Below, in pieces: positions 1-10,469 of a stretch of DNA of 64,000 nucleotides. The position numbers and the translations under genes were made by a program. Numbering within the stretch: position 1 is the first letter of the stretch; each line of letters begins with the position of its first letter. Source of the DNA: Muraenolepis orangiensis (Eukaryota; Chordata; Actinopteri; Gadiformes; Muraenolepididae); NCBI GenBank assembly GCA_027704905.1, contig CM051001.1, positions 24,940,728 to 25,004,727 on the forward strand, read 5' to 3'. The notes below the pieces were generated by a model, which was not told the DNA's origin, did no database searches, and saw only the letters and a program-made list of their open reading frames with translations.

Positions 1-575
1 CACAATAATAATTAACTCATCCCTCACAACTGGAACTGTACCGCCAAACCTCAAAACTGCTGCAATAACACCAACCCTCCAAAAACCTGGTGCATCCTGG
101 ACAGCTCCCTCTCATTTGCACATCACATAAATAACATCACCCGGACTGCTTTCTTTCCACATACGCAACATCTCCAGGCTCCGCCCATCCCTGTCTCATC
201 AAACACTGAAGTCCTGGTCCACGCATTCGTCACATCCTACATCCACTACTGTTAGGCCATCCTCTCAGGCATTCCCACCAAACTCATCAATAAACTTCAA
301 ATCATACAGAACTCTGCAGCCCGGATCATCACCCGCAACAAGTCCTCTGAACACGTAACCTCCATCCTCATCCAACTGCAATGGATCCTTGTTCAATCCT
401 GTATCAATTTAAAAAACCTACTGCTCACTTACAAAGCCCTACACAACCTGGCCCCGCCCTATCTGGCTGACCTTCTTCAGGAGCACACCCCCTCTCACTC
501 CCTCCGCTCATCCTCTGCTGGTCTACTAATCGTCCCCACCCCACGCCTCGTCACCATGGGTTCTCGGACTTTTAG
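1..575 (+). mobile_element. L2-type LINE, upstream piece (reverse transcriptase C-terminal half)
   Basis: Degenerate non-LTR retrotransposon coding for the end of its reverse transcriptase. From about 301 the plus frame reads IIQNSAARIITR..., then LLLTYKALHNLAPPYLADLL and TPRLVTMGSRTF, which is the conserved tail of L2-clade polymerases. The first 90 bases read PPNLKTAAITPTLQKPG, an early RT motif, and jump straight to LDSSLSFAHHI near the end, so the RT core is deleted. A TAG stands in frame at about 253. The copy is interrupted at 575 and resumes at 4446. The clade comes from motif memory; that it is a LINE is clear. Confidence 0.82.
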
Positions 576-1059
576 ATTAGATTAGATTCAAATGTATTGT
601 CATTGTACAGCAAAAATAAGTACAGTACAGCTAAAATAATTTAGCATCTAACCAGAGTGCAAAGTAAAGTGCATGGTAATATAATATAATTTACAGTTCA
701 AATTGACAGGTTCAAATTAACAGGTTAAAATACAGTCTACTGGGTATTAAATGGGATATGAGCAGCATAATAATAGGTATATGTATATACAGGTAAGTGA
801 GTATTTAACAGGTAGTAAACAGGGGTATGCAATTATTGAAAGCAGGATCAATTTAAATGTGAAAGTATATACAAGTGAGCATATATGAATACAAGTGAGT
901 ATATGTATATACAAGAGTAGGAGCAGTTCTTTCAACATATTTAAATAATTATGGCAGGTACAGTAAACAGGTATCTTATTAATAAATATGTAAGTATAGA
1001 GAGGTAGGTAGTTGTGATAGTTTGTTTTTACAGTTAGTCAGAGATATTGGTGGTGATTA

Positions 1060-1560
1060 TTATAGGCGTTGAGCAGAGGTGTGGAGCAGAGGTTTGGGGC
1101 AGGGGCGGCAGCAGAGGGGGGGTGCAGCAGAGGGGGCGGCAGCAGGAGGGGGGCAGCCGGGGGGTGGCAGCAGAGGCATGGCAGCAGGGGGGAGGGGCAG
1201 CAGGGAGGGGGGAGGGGGCTGTCTTCGTGGTGCAGAGTTCAGGGAGATGACAGCTGAGGGGAAGAAGCTGTTCCTAAGCCTGCTTGACTTGGTACAGAGG
1301 TTTCTATAGTGCCTCCCGGAGGGGAGGAGGGCAAACAGTCTATGGTTGGGGTGAGAGGGGTCATCCACTATTTTTTGTGCCTTCCCCAGACACCGTTTGT
1401 GGTGGGTAGTGTTTATTGCTGAGAGGGGTAGTCCAATGATGCGTTGGGCGGTTTTCACCACCCTCTGCAGCGCTTTCCGGTCGGAAACAGTGCAGTTGCA
1501 ATACCACACTGTGATGCAGTTGGTGAGGATGCTTTCAATAACACACCTGTAAAAGTTCAC
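1060..1560 (-). pseudogene. Family A LINE C-terminus running into a proline/alanine-rich tail
   Basis: C-terminal RT region: MNFYRCVIESILTNCITVWY, DRKALQRVVKTAQRIIG, RLFALLPSGRHYRN and RLRNSFFPSAVISLN, the usual end of Rex1-like polymerases. After about residue 110 the frame enters roughly 50 residues of Pro, Ala and Leu encoded by a C-rich stretch (G-rich on plus, 1086-1230). That part is low-complexity and probably beyond the ancestral stop. The frame ends at 1060. Confidence 0.7.
1086..1230 (+). repeat. G-rich low-complexity tract in the 3' part of LINE A
   Basis: Runs of 4-8 G spaced by GCAGCA-type linkers on plus (C-rich on the LINE sense strand). The same tract, varied in length, recurs in family A copies at 10380-10468 (C-rich on plus) and 35950-35991. 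Multiple G runs within short distance could form quadruplexes. Confidence 0.8.
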
Positions 1561-1702
1561 CAGAATCTGAGGTGACAGGTGGGCTTTCCTCAGTTTCCTC
1601 AGGAAGAAGAGACACTGGTGAGCCTTCTTTACCAGTGAGGCAGTATTGAGGAAATAGGAGAAGTCATCGGAGATGTGGACCCCCAGGAAATTGAAGCTGG
1701 AG

Positions 1703-2365
1703 TCACGCTCGACCTCCGTTGATGAGGATGGGGGGGTGTGCGCCAGCTCTGGTCTTCCTGAAGTCGACGGTTAGCTCCGTGGTCTTCTTGGTGTTGAGGC
1801 CCAGGTTGTTGTCAGTGCACCACGCCACCAGGTGCTGGACTTCCTCCCTGTAGGCTGCCTCATCGTTGTTTTTGATGAGGCCCACCACCGTTGTGTCGTC
1901 GGCAAACCTAGTGATGATGTTTGTACCATGTACAGGAGTGCAGTCGTGGGTGAAGAGGGAGTAGAGGAGAGGGCTCAGCACACATCCTTGTGGAATGCCG
2001 GTGTTTAGGGTGAGGGTGGAGGAGGGGAGATGGTCTAACCTGACTGACTGGGGTCTGTTGGTTAGGAAGTCTAATAACCAGTTACAAACTGAGGGGTTGA
2101 TGTCAAGGTTCTTGGTTTTCATGAGGTCACCAAGTTTGAAGATGAGTTTGGAGGGGATGATGGTGTTGAATGCTGAGCTGAAGTCGATGAACAGCATTAT
2201 CACGTGGGTGTTGCTCTTATCCAGGTGGAAGAGAGCGGAGTGAAGAGCTGAGGAAATGGCGTCCTCCGTGCTCCTGTTCTCACGGTAGGCAAATTGGTGT
2301 TTATCCAGTGAGGGTGACAGGCCAGATTTGAGGTGAGCCAGGACCAGCCTCTCGAAGCACTTCAT
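1703..2365 (-). pseudogene. Family A LINE reverse transcriptase core
   Basis: Polymerase core read from MKCFERLVLAHLK. In order it has HQFAYRENRSTEDAI, MLFIDFSSAFNTI (RT motif A with its aspartate), GIPQGCVLSPLLYSLF (motif B) and RFADDTTVVGL (motif C, FADD box), then WCTDNNLGLNTKKT. All key RT aspartates are present. Just upstream (2366-2450) the sequence reads SLNDFRPVALTP in another frame, so one base has been lost near the junction. The frame closes at 1703 after VDFRKTRAGAHPPILINGG. Target-primed reverse transcription is the family role; this copy cannot make a full protein. Confidence 0.88.
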
Positions 2366-2449
2366 GATGATGGGGTGAGTGCAACAGGGCGGAAGTCATT
2401 GAGGCTCGCTGAAGAGGAGTGTTTTGGCACTGGCTCAATGGAGGTGGTT

Positions 2450-3607
2450 TTAACGCACACTGGGACAACTGCCTGAGCTAGTGACAATGAAAATGTCAGT
2501 AAGGACCTCGGTCAGCTGCTCAGCGCAGTTCCTGAGCACGCGACCGGGGATGCCATCAGGACCAGCTGCCTTATACGCATTTGTTCTGCTCAGTGCCGCA
2601 CGCACGTCTGTAGGGGATAGGGTGAGGGGTTTGTTGTCAACAGGGAGAGAAGCACTGGTGGGCCGTTCGGGGTTGTTCAGGTCGTAGCGAGCAAAAAAAA
2701 TCATTGGGAGGGATGAGTCAGTGGTTGGGGGGGAGTTGTTGGAGGGTTTATAATCCGTGATGGCCTGGATGCCCTGCCACATGCGTCGGGGATCGGAGTT
2801 GTTGAAGTGGTCTTCAACCCTTCGCTTGTGTTTGAGCTTGGCCTGCTTGATGCCCTTTTTCAGATTAGCCCTGGCTAAACAGTAGGCCAGTCTATCGCCC
2901 GACCTAAAAGCAGCGTCATGTGCCTTTAGGAGTAGGCGGATCTCTCTGTTCATCCACGGCTTCTGGTTGGGGAATCTTGTGATCTGTTTGAGGGTGGTGA
3001 CCGTGTCAATGCTGGAGTTGATGTAATCCAAAGCGGAGGAGGCGTAGGAGTCGATGGTGTGGGAGTCTAGGGTAGACTGGGGGTCAAACTGGCTCCAATC
3101 CGTGTGTATAAACCGGTTCTGCAACTCAGAGTCTGCTCCCTCAGGCCACACTTTGACTGTCCTAACGGTGGGCTTCACATGCTTGATGAGTGGTGTGTAG
3201 TTAGGCAGCATGAACAAAGAGACATGATAACTCTGCCCTAGGTGGGGGAGGGGGACGGCTTTGTAAGTATCAGCCTTGTTAGTGTAAACATGGTCTAATG
3301 TTCTCTCTCCTCTTGTGGAGCAGGAGACATGCTGGTCAAATTTGGGGAGCACAGTCTTTAAGTTGGCATGATTGAAATCACCTGCAATAATAAAGGCTGC
3401 CTCTGGGTGGGAGTTCTGCTGTTTGTTAATAGCAGAGTACAGTACCTTCATAGCTAGCTTAGCGTTAGCATCTGGAGGTATGTAAGCCGCAGTTATAATG
3501 TTGGCTGTAATTACCCTGGGTTGGTAAAAGGGTCTACATTTAACCATTAGGTATTCTACATTAGCAGAGCAGTGGCTCTCAATGGTGGTAGGGTCTGTGC
3601 ACCAAGC
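2450..3607 (-). pseudogene. Family A LINE endonuclease C-terminal half and start of reverse transcriptase
   Basis: Continues the endonuclease after the LTR with AWCTD, then YLMVKCRPFYQPR, AAYIPPDAN, IIAGDFNHANL (the GDFN block carries catalytic residues) and RTLDHVYTN. The classic SDH motif reads QSYHVSLF, so its aspartate is lost. A linker with FPNQKPWMNREIR leads into the RT entry motif AAGPDGIPGRVLRNCAEQL. At about 2480 the frame shifts and ends in an unrelated tail. Length and order match the family; the copy is dead through the frameshift and the lost SDH aspartate. Confidence 0.82.
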
Positions 3608-3611
3608 CTTG

Positions 3612-4116
3612 TGTGACGTCCATGGGTGGGTCATTAACATTGTTATCATGTTTGTAAACATCAGGTTAGTATATGTTATATTTGTTATTTGTATTTGATG
3701 TGTGTCACCGTTGTATTGGCCCCCTTTTTGTTTCTCCTTCCCAGGTCCCGCCCGTCTCTCCTCTAGAGAGCGCTGATTGCCTGATGAGCGGCAGCTGTCG
3801 GCAATCAGCCTCGATAGGACGGGTGGATAAAGCCTGCCATGTGACACCCATCCGGGCGCCTCATTGTGTCATTGCCACTGACCAGAGTGGAGTGTGGAGG
3901 TTGCCTGTTGTTTGCCACTGTGTGTGGATGCGATGCTATGTTGTGTTGTTGTGGGTTTGATTCCCCATGGTTAATAAATATAATTTACTTTTGTAACGAA
4001 CGCCTTGTCTAATTCCTGCCGGGACCTGTGCTTAGAAGCGCTCACTGGACGGGCTGGCTTCACAACAGCCCGGTCCAGGTATCATTTGTTTGGTCATCAG
4101 ACCTTTGGTTGTGACA
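3612..4116 (+). mobile_element. Solo LTR inserted in the family A LINE endonuclease
   Basis: A 505-bp unit beginning TGTGACGTCC and ending GGTTGTGACA, i.e. the TG...CA ends of an LTR. It is flanked by CTTG at 3608-3611 and 4117-4120 (4-bp target duplication). Inside are a TATA-like GGATAAAG at about 3825 and AATAAA at 3973, in the order expected of U3-R. Removing the unit and one CTTG leaves the LINE frame in phase, so the boundaries are well supported. No internal coding region or second LTR is present, which fits LTR-LTR recombination. Gypsy-type origin is only a guess from TSD size. Confidence 0.85.
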
Positions 4117-4437
4117 CTTGTTAGTATAAATACACAAACCTCCTCCTCTGGTTTTACCGGAGCCCTCAGCTGATCTGTCTGCTCTGTGTAGAGAGAGCCC
4201 CGTTAGCTCAATAGCACTGTCGGTGATTCCGCTGTTAAGCCATGTTTCTGTTAAAATCATCATGTTGCAATCCTTAATCCGTTTATGGTTTATAATCCGC
4301 AGCCGCAGTTCATCAACTTTGTTTGTGTACGTGATAAGAGCAAGACTGTTCTGTGTGAACAGACTAAGAATTATGAGGTATATTAATTTGCAAAAGCTGG
4401 TCAGACGCTGGGCGTCGCGATGTTTACGCGCCGCCAT
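4117..4437 (-). pseudogene. Family A LINE endonuclease, N-terminal part
   Basis: Start of the LINE polyprotein. The most likely start is ATG at 4437-4435 (MAARKHRDAQR), because bases upstream of 4445 belong to the host L2 copy; a longer reading that starts further upstream would borrow L2 antisense sequence. About 30 residues in is a hydrophobic stretch, LIYLIILSLF. Further on, TYTNKVDELRLRI and MMILTETWLNSG match the apurinic-type endonuclease N-terminus; the ETWL glutamate is a usual catalytic metal ligand. RGGGLCIYTNK is the last LINE sequence before the solo LTR. The domain resumes at 3607. Confidence 0.8.
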
Positions 4438-4445
4438 CTTAGTCA

Positions 4446-4735
4446 TTTTAGCTGCACTGCTCCCAGACTCTGAAACTCCCTCCCCCCACACATCCGACAG
4501 TCTGACACTATTACCATATTCAAATCCCAACTAAAAACCCACCTGTTCAAATCAGCCTACTTACTGTAGTACTCTCCGCTAAATTGTCTCCCCCATGATT
4601 TCCTGTTTGTGTTTTTATCATGTTCTTTTGCCGGTTTATTTAACAAATTTTACGGGTGTCATGAAAGGCGCCTAAAATACAATGTATTATTATTATTATT
4701 ATTATTATTATATTATATTATTATTATTATTATCC
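4446..4735 (+). mobile_element. L2-type LINE, downstream piece and 3' tail
   Basis: Continuation of the element that stops at 575. The frame resumes with the TTTTAG shared with 570-575, then CTAPRL, a stop where tryptophan is expected, NSLPPHIRQSDTITIFKSQL and KTHLFKSAYLL before TAG. A short 3' UTR with the L2-like phrase TGTCATGAAAGGCGCCTAAA follows, ending in a TAT/TTA run. The split into two co-linear halves shows that everything between 576 and 4445 arrived later. Confidence 0.82.
4684..4733. repeat. (TTA)n microsatellite at the L2 tail
   Basis: About 50 bp of TTA/TAT units, probably grown from the short 3' tail repeat of the L2 LINE. Confidence 0.9.
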
Positions 4736-5792
4736 ATTTAGTTTCCGTTTGAAAGAAACATTACAGCTACATGCTTTCAGGGATCACAGAGTCCAAAACA
4801 TAACATCATAATGATTCACTGAACAAAGATTATTAAAATAAAATGCATATTGTTAGGATAGCCGAGTGTGTCTGACGAGGGGGGTTGCTGAGGGTAATGT
4901 TTAGCCAATGTTTGCGTGCAGGGCTTAAGTTATAGCCTACTTGACAAGACGGCGGGACATAAGGAGAAATGTCAAAGCAATGTAAAGTAATGCGACGGTA
5001 GGAAGCAAAAGCCGAATTCCCTGAAATATTTGGCAAGTTAGAAATCCCGGCCGGGGCATTTGTTTTTTATCCCAAAAAGAGGGGTGTGTCCGTGAAAAAA
5101 AAGAGGACGTCTGGTGCCTAAATAAAAGGATAAAAGGATTGTCAGCCATTTTGATCACGTTTGTATCGGGTGCTGGACGAGATAACGTTGAGGTTGGTTA
5201 GAGAACTTGTTGGTTTCTGTCAACAGTGTGCAGTCTACAGTCTACAGATCTATAACTCATTTAATGGCTTGTATGATTACTCACCGGCGGCTCCATAGAA
5301 TTCTCTGATAAAGAACGTTGCCGCGATTGGATGAACTGGCCGTAGTCACTTTCCAAGCATGAAAGTACAACGTGAAGCGCTAGCAGTTTTGAACGGCGAA
5401 ATCAAAACCTTTAGTGGGCTGGAACGTATCTCCATCAAAGTGGCCCAGAATTTGAAAAGACAGATGGATTTTGACTTGCAAGTTTCACCCTAACCTTGAC
5501 CCAGCTCTTGAAATCTCCCTCTAAATCATTCAGGTTTAAAAACAAAGGCCTCTGGTCTGTAACCTCAATTAACCAGACATAGTTGAGGAAGAACAAAGGA
5601 GGCCTCTTCAAACGAAATGCTACTTTATATGACATACTGCCCACTCACAGTCTTGCACAAGATAGAAGCAGGGTATGATTATATGAAATCAAATGAAATG
5701 CACTTATGCTTTCTGGTGACTAGTAGTTATTTTGCCTACCTATGTTAAATGCACTTGTAAGTTGCACTGGGCTATATGTACATCCGTTCTCC
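4736..5792. other. No feature recognised
   Basis: AT-moderate sequence with only short chance open frames. I see no repeat ends, exon-like signals or known motifs. Confidence 0.5.
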
Positions 5793-5800
5793 CTCTAGAC

Positions 5801-6629
5801 CAGGATAGTGCCCGCGAAATAATATGTAAAAAATGATATATATATATATACACGTATATTGATTTTTATAAAAATGCATATCTATAGATGGGGACCATTT
5901 GTGCCAATCAAACAAGCATTTGTGTTACTCCCAGCCATGTTACCTTTGGGCCAATAGAAACTCTGATGTTATTGTGACACATCACGTCAATTATACGCTG
6001 TTATGATAACTTCTGTTATGATTTGTTCAGAGCTTTCTGCCAATGATTTGAATATGGAGCAATACATTCATTATTTGAAAGTTGAAGAATGTAATGAAAG
6101 TCAGCCTTAGACTATTAATTTTAAATGTCTGGGTTTATCTTTTTACTGTTCATAGTCATAGGACTATGTATTGTTACTGTTACTGTTCATCATGTTAATG
6201 TTTATAGTAATAGGATTATGTTTTGTGAGTGTTAATTTTGTCACTGTTCATTGTCATAGGACTATGTCTTGTTACTGATGTTACTATTAATCTTGTTACT
6301 GTTCATAGTCACAGGAGTATGTCTTGTTACTGTTGATCTTGTTACAGTTCATAGTCATAGGACTATGTCTTGTTACTGTTCATTGGACTATGTCTTGTTA
6401 CTGTTGGTACTGTTTATCTTGTTACTGTTTATAGTCATAGGAAATATTGTAAATATACAAAGTATATAAGTGGTGCTAAGATGATTCAAATTGGTACATA
6501 CAAATTCTTCCAATGGCATCTAATAGTACAAATTATAGTACATTTATGTTTAATTGGTGTTATGTATGTATGTATGTATATTTTTTCCCTGTAAGGGGTC
6601 CCGGGCCCCAAAAGGTTTGAGAACCCCTG
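5801..6629. mobile_element. Non-autonomous hAT-like DNA transposon
   Basis: 829 bp bounded by CAGG at the left and CCTG at the right, with the perfect 8-bp target duplication CTCTAGAC at 5793-5800 and 6630-6637. The right end, read inward, is CAGGGGTTCTCAAACC, a common vertebrate hAT terminus. The left end, CAGGATAGTGCCCGC, agrees only in the first four bases, so the terminal repeats have diverged or one end was replaced. There is no transposase; the interior carries a minisatellite (6130-6445). Confidence 0.8.
6130..6445. repeat. Degenerate minisatellite inside the hAT element
   Basis: Repeated phrases TTGTTACTGTTCATAGTCAT and AGGACTATGTCTTGTTACTG recur about seven times with spacings of roughly 30-65 bp. 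Units differ by substitutions and small deletions, so the array is old. Confidence 0.8.
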
Positions 6630-6637
6630 CTCTAGAC

Positions 6638-9240
6638 AGCCACTGGGGATGTAACAGTGATATTTAGGAGCTATTATTTGACTTTAAGAAGTGATTAATA
6701 TTTCAATGAATTCAATTTTAATGACCGCTCCCAGCTCATGTGTGACCAATCAGGGCATCTGTTCTGTGATTAGGTCAGGCGATCTATCTTGCCTGTCAAT
6801 CACAGGTGCTTGAAATGCAACACATCTTCAACAATGCAGGAGAAACAAAGGGAGGGAGAGAGGAAGCAGAGAGGGAGGGAGGGAAGGTTTTTTTGGTTGT
6901 TTCGTAACAAAATCATGCTCTCTGTTGGTGTTTTCTGCTCTATTTATAACTATTGAATACATACATACATACAGCACCTTATGTTTAGATGTACTCAAGT
7001 TACAAGTTACAGTTATGTAACAAATTGCCACAATAAGAGAAAGTTGAGTGTTATTAGTTGTTAAAGACACACATTTAAAATATAGTTAATGATGATATTG
7101 ATGTCAAGCAAGCAATATACTGTAATTATGGTCTAAACTGGTACATTTTCACAGTAGTAGCAGTAAAGTGACACTTTATGTTTCACCTTTGTTTGTCGTT
7201 ACTAAATGTGGATGACATTTCCCAGTCAAAAATGAAACGTCGTACAAGTAAAAAGTTCAGAGCCGATTTGATGTTGGTTTTGCTATTGTTAAACAAAGGA
7301 CCTGAATGTATATTAATGAATATATTATATTGTACTATCAATATATATCGTAATGTCTTATATGGTATTGTTACACCCAGACAGACTAATGAAACCTGCA
7401 TGTAGTATACGTCTATATTTTGTGGCAAGAAGTGGGAACACACACTTTACTTTCTACTCACACATACTGGTATACATTTACAACACACCACCCAGACCTT
7501 GTGTGCTGCTTTTGTGTAGGTGTGGGTTTAGTATGCAGGTAAGCTGCATACTTTACATGCAGGTTATATGGCTTCAGATCACGGGGTTGGAAAAGTATAT
7601 CAGGTCTCCGTTGTTGTAAAATACGGTGTCTCATTCAAAATGGCTTCAGACACGGAGAACTGGGCCATGACTGCAAGTGTATTGATAGGATACACAACAG
7701 CCATTACTATTTCAGTACATAAACACTCTTTAACTTAACTTTAACTTCAACTTCATGAAGTCATTAATGTACCCGTCTCTCTCGGTGCCAAAGTCTAACT
7801 GAGAGACACATGTAACAGCAGGCAACACCAAAAATGATAAAAGATAATGCAATCATTCTACATTTGTTTCTAAAACCAAGAGTAACAGTCTGTGTACTAT
7901 CACAAATGAAAAGGAAAGTGAACAATATAAGAGATCAAGGGGCGATCTTCCCCCCCTGACATGACTTGGTACTCACAACACGCTCACGGCGCACGTATCA
8001 TTGCGTATTATCAAGTAATTGACCCATTATTTTTTAGTTTTTCGTTTAAATGCACATTGGTGGTGGGAACATTCAAGTTTGATATCTGACACACGTTTTG
8101 TCCGATATCATGTTGTCAGAGGCTGTGTTGTCTGAGACAACTTTTTGCGTGATACCATCTTCTCTCTGTTGTCTGTGTTGTGAAAACTTTTTGTCTGAGG
8201 CTTTGTTGTCTGACTCTGACAACTTTTTTGCGGTATACCGTCTTCTCTCTGCGCTGTCTGAAGTCTGAAGCCATATTAGACTACTTTTCCCCCTGTGACC
8301 TGAAGCCGTTTTGCCTGCAGTTCCCTCTTGAATTCTCGTTCCCCACCCTCTCCATTCTCCACCGCCCTACCTTGTTCTCAAAGTCGAATAATAACTAACT
8401 AATTATATCACATTCATGTAACACATACATTATTGCATCTGAGAAGCATACAGACAAACCTCCCCATTAATACCTGTTCCTGGATCATAACCTGTAATCA
8501 TAAACCACTGTTGCTCATGCTGATTAGTATGTGTAGGAGTCTTATTTTGTACAGATAGTTTATTATCTACTACTACTACTATTGGTATCATCTAAAGTCT
8601 GAGGCAGCCTTCTATGTTCTTATGAGTACACACTGTTTTGTACAGAAGTTGTGCGCAAATGGTTGAAGTGGTGCTCATGCATGTGTCTGCCTGTGTGTGC
8701 GTGCGTGCGTCTGTGCTTGCGTGCGTGTCTCCAATTTAGGAAGATCATGCATGGCATGCATGTTAGCGTGTCGTACACGTCCTGGCGGCTTATCGCACAT
8801 ATACCGTTTCTGTCCCCAGGGCCTTTAAATAGGGACCTGCTTCCAGCAGATTTCGCCCTTGTAATATCTACATCCGAATTTCTACTCCACTCTATTCTAT
8901 TTCCCACGATATGACGATGAAAAAGAGAGAGGCGTAGAGACATGAGGTGTGCACACATGCGTAACATCAATTAATCCCAAAGACTGCATACATTCACTGG
9001 TTTCATGGTTACCCTGCCGTCGTGACCATGAGCATCTGGGGACGCGGCAGACCACTGGAGGAGGATTAAGTATATGAAAAAATACAAAAATGTGACACAA
9101 TGCCAAAAGTTTCCCACCGGGGGATGGGGGAGGGGAGTGGGGGGAAAGAGAGATGGGTGTCCCTTACCAGGGTTCCTCTCCAGTATCAGGTTCCATTTTG
9201 TGGTGGGGCCACGGGCCGGGGGCCGTCATATTTTTTTTTT
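6638..9240. other. No gene recognised; short simple repeats only
   Basis: Contains short ACAT (6958) and GTGC/GTGT (8690-8735) runs, a poly-purine patch at 6838-6885, and GTTGTCTGTGTTGTG-like phrases at 8110-8230. Open frames of 60-116 codons occur on both strands but none shows protein-like composition or splice structure that I trust. Confidence 0.5.
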
Positions 9241-9417
9241 CTGTTGAAATCACATACTGTATTTTGAGAACGCGTTTGGTATGTTCTGTTGAAATCACAT
9301 ATTTCAAGAGAAGATTGTTGGTATGTTCTGTTGAAATCACATATTGCAAAAACGCATTTGGTATGTTCTGTTGAAATCACATATTTCAAAAACGTTTTTG
9401 CAATGGTCTGTTGAAAT
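9241..9417. repeat. Tandem repeat, 40-45 bp unit, about 4 full copies and a partial
   Basis: CTGTTGAAATCACATA starts copies at 9241, 9286, 9328 and 9368, with a diverged start at 9408. Spacings are 45, 42, 40 and 40 bp. Units share TTTGGTATGTT before the next copy. The minus strand is open through the array (YVISTEHT repeats) but the varying unit length argues against coding. Confidence 0.92.
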
Positions 9418-10373
9418 CCTTTATATGAATTATAAATGGAGCAGGCATTGATGTGAATGTGTGCGTTTAACGTGTTGTCCATCGACAAAGTTGTTAAAAA
9501 ACTGCAATGTTTCACATGTCTATGGTGTGTATATGGATATGCATCAAGAGAGGTGCTGTGTGTTTGTGGGTGTGTACGTTTTCCTCTGTGTGTATGTGTG
9601 TGTTTGTTCATCAGTAGTATTGGGGACAGTGGGGTGAGAAGGGTTTGCCGGATCCTTCCGTCATGCACTGGCTTCTCGTTGGGCTGCGTCGGCTGTTTAA
9701 AGTGACATGATTCAAATGGACAATGCCAGCTGAGTCGGCTGATTTTTTAAATATTTTTTTTAAAGAATAGCAAAGGAAGAGACGTGTGCATATGCAGAAA
9801 CACGCACGCACACTGAGCATTGAGCCGCCATATCTTATTTTTCTTTTGTATTTTCTGTTTAATTATTGTGGCAGTTTCTTTGTGAAGCATACCTTGTAAA
9901 GTGGCACTTGGCTCTCCCTACAATACATTGTTCTGGGTTTTTCTTTTGCTCCATTTGAACATTTCCATTGACTGTCCATCAGGTTTTATATTACCAGGAG
10001 TCATCATGTAAAGCTCTTGCTCATATTGGTTCCTTTCCCTTTCCCTTCCCTTTCAACATCATTTCAGATTAAATACAATGCCATTTTCTCCTCTGTAGGT
10101 GTGAACGTGTATGTGCAGGTGTGTATGAATTGAAGAATGTGTGTACCTCCTCCGAGAGAGAAGGTAAGATTGGAGAGTAAGGGACAGCTGTGATCCTGAT
10201 ATTGTTCACCTGGAGAAACATCTGGTGCTCTGCAGCCTTTTGCTCTTTCCCCCTCACTGTCCTTCTAGCTCCTCACTATTATTTCCGGTGGCCCGCCCCT
10301 CTTTTCTCCCCCCCACAGGGCAAATTACCCAACATCTTCATTAATGTCTCATTACAGCTGATCCAGCAACTAT
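9418..10373. other. No feature recognised
   Basis: Mixed sequence with a GTGT-rich patch at 9555-9605 and a CCCTTT-type run at 10030-10050. No coding or mobile-element signature seen. Confidence 0.5.
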
Positions 10374-10468
10374 AGAACTCTGCACCACGAAGACAGCCCC
10401 CCCCCCTCCCCCCTGCTGCACCCCCCCTGCTGCCCAACACCTGCTGCTGCCACGCCTCTGCTGTCCCC
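10374..10468 (+). mobile_element. Family A LINE fragment (C-rich 3' region), left of a Tc1 insertion
   Basis: Starts AGAACTCTGCACCACGAAGA and runs through C-rich repeats, the plus-strand counterpart of 1090-1240. It stops at a C run where Tc1 sequence begins. The LINE tail resumes at 11449. Confidence 0.75.
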
Positions 10469-10469
10469 C

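Larger units (their letters stand above)
576..4445 (-). mobile_element. Rex1/CR1-like LINE, family A, near full length, inserted in the L2 copy
   Basis: A minus-strand non-LTR retrotransposon with endonuclease and reverse transcriptase. TTTTAG at 570-575 and 4446-4451 is the probable target-site duplication. The 3' end is at 576 with a CTAAT-repeat tail (on plus ATTAGATTAGATTC). The 5' end lies at about 4445, eight bases before an ATG in the context AAGATGGCGGC. Without the LTR at 3612-4116 the element is about 3.36 kb, so it appears 5'-complete. The frame is broken by several small shifts (described under its parts). Other family A 3' ends lie at 10374-11656, 14141-14812 and 35730-36067. The Rex1 label is inferred from RT wording such as FADDTTVVGLI. 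Confidence 0.85.

Noticed and set aside
1047..1309. Gly/Gln-rich plus-strand frames
   Set aside because: Antisense of the G-rich 3' region of LINE A.
3673..3960. 95-codon plus frame
   Set aside because: Lies wholly inside the solo LTR; no conserved motif.
4223..4534. 103-codon plus frame
   Set aside because: Antisense of the LINE A endonuclease running into L2 sequence across the insertion boundary.
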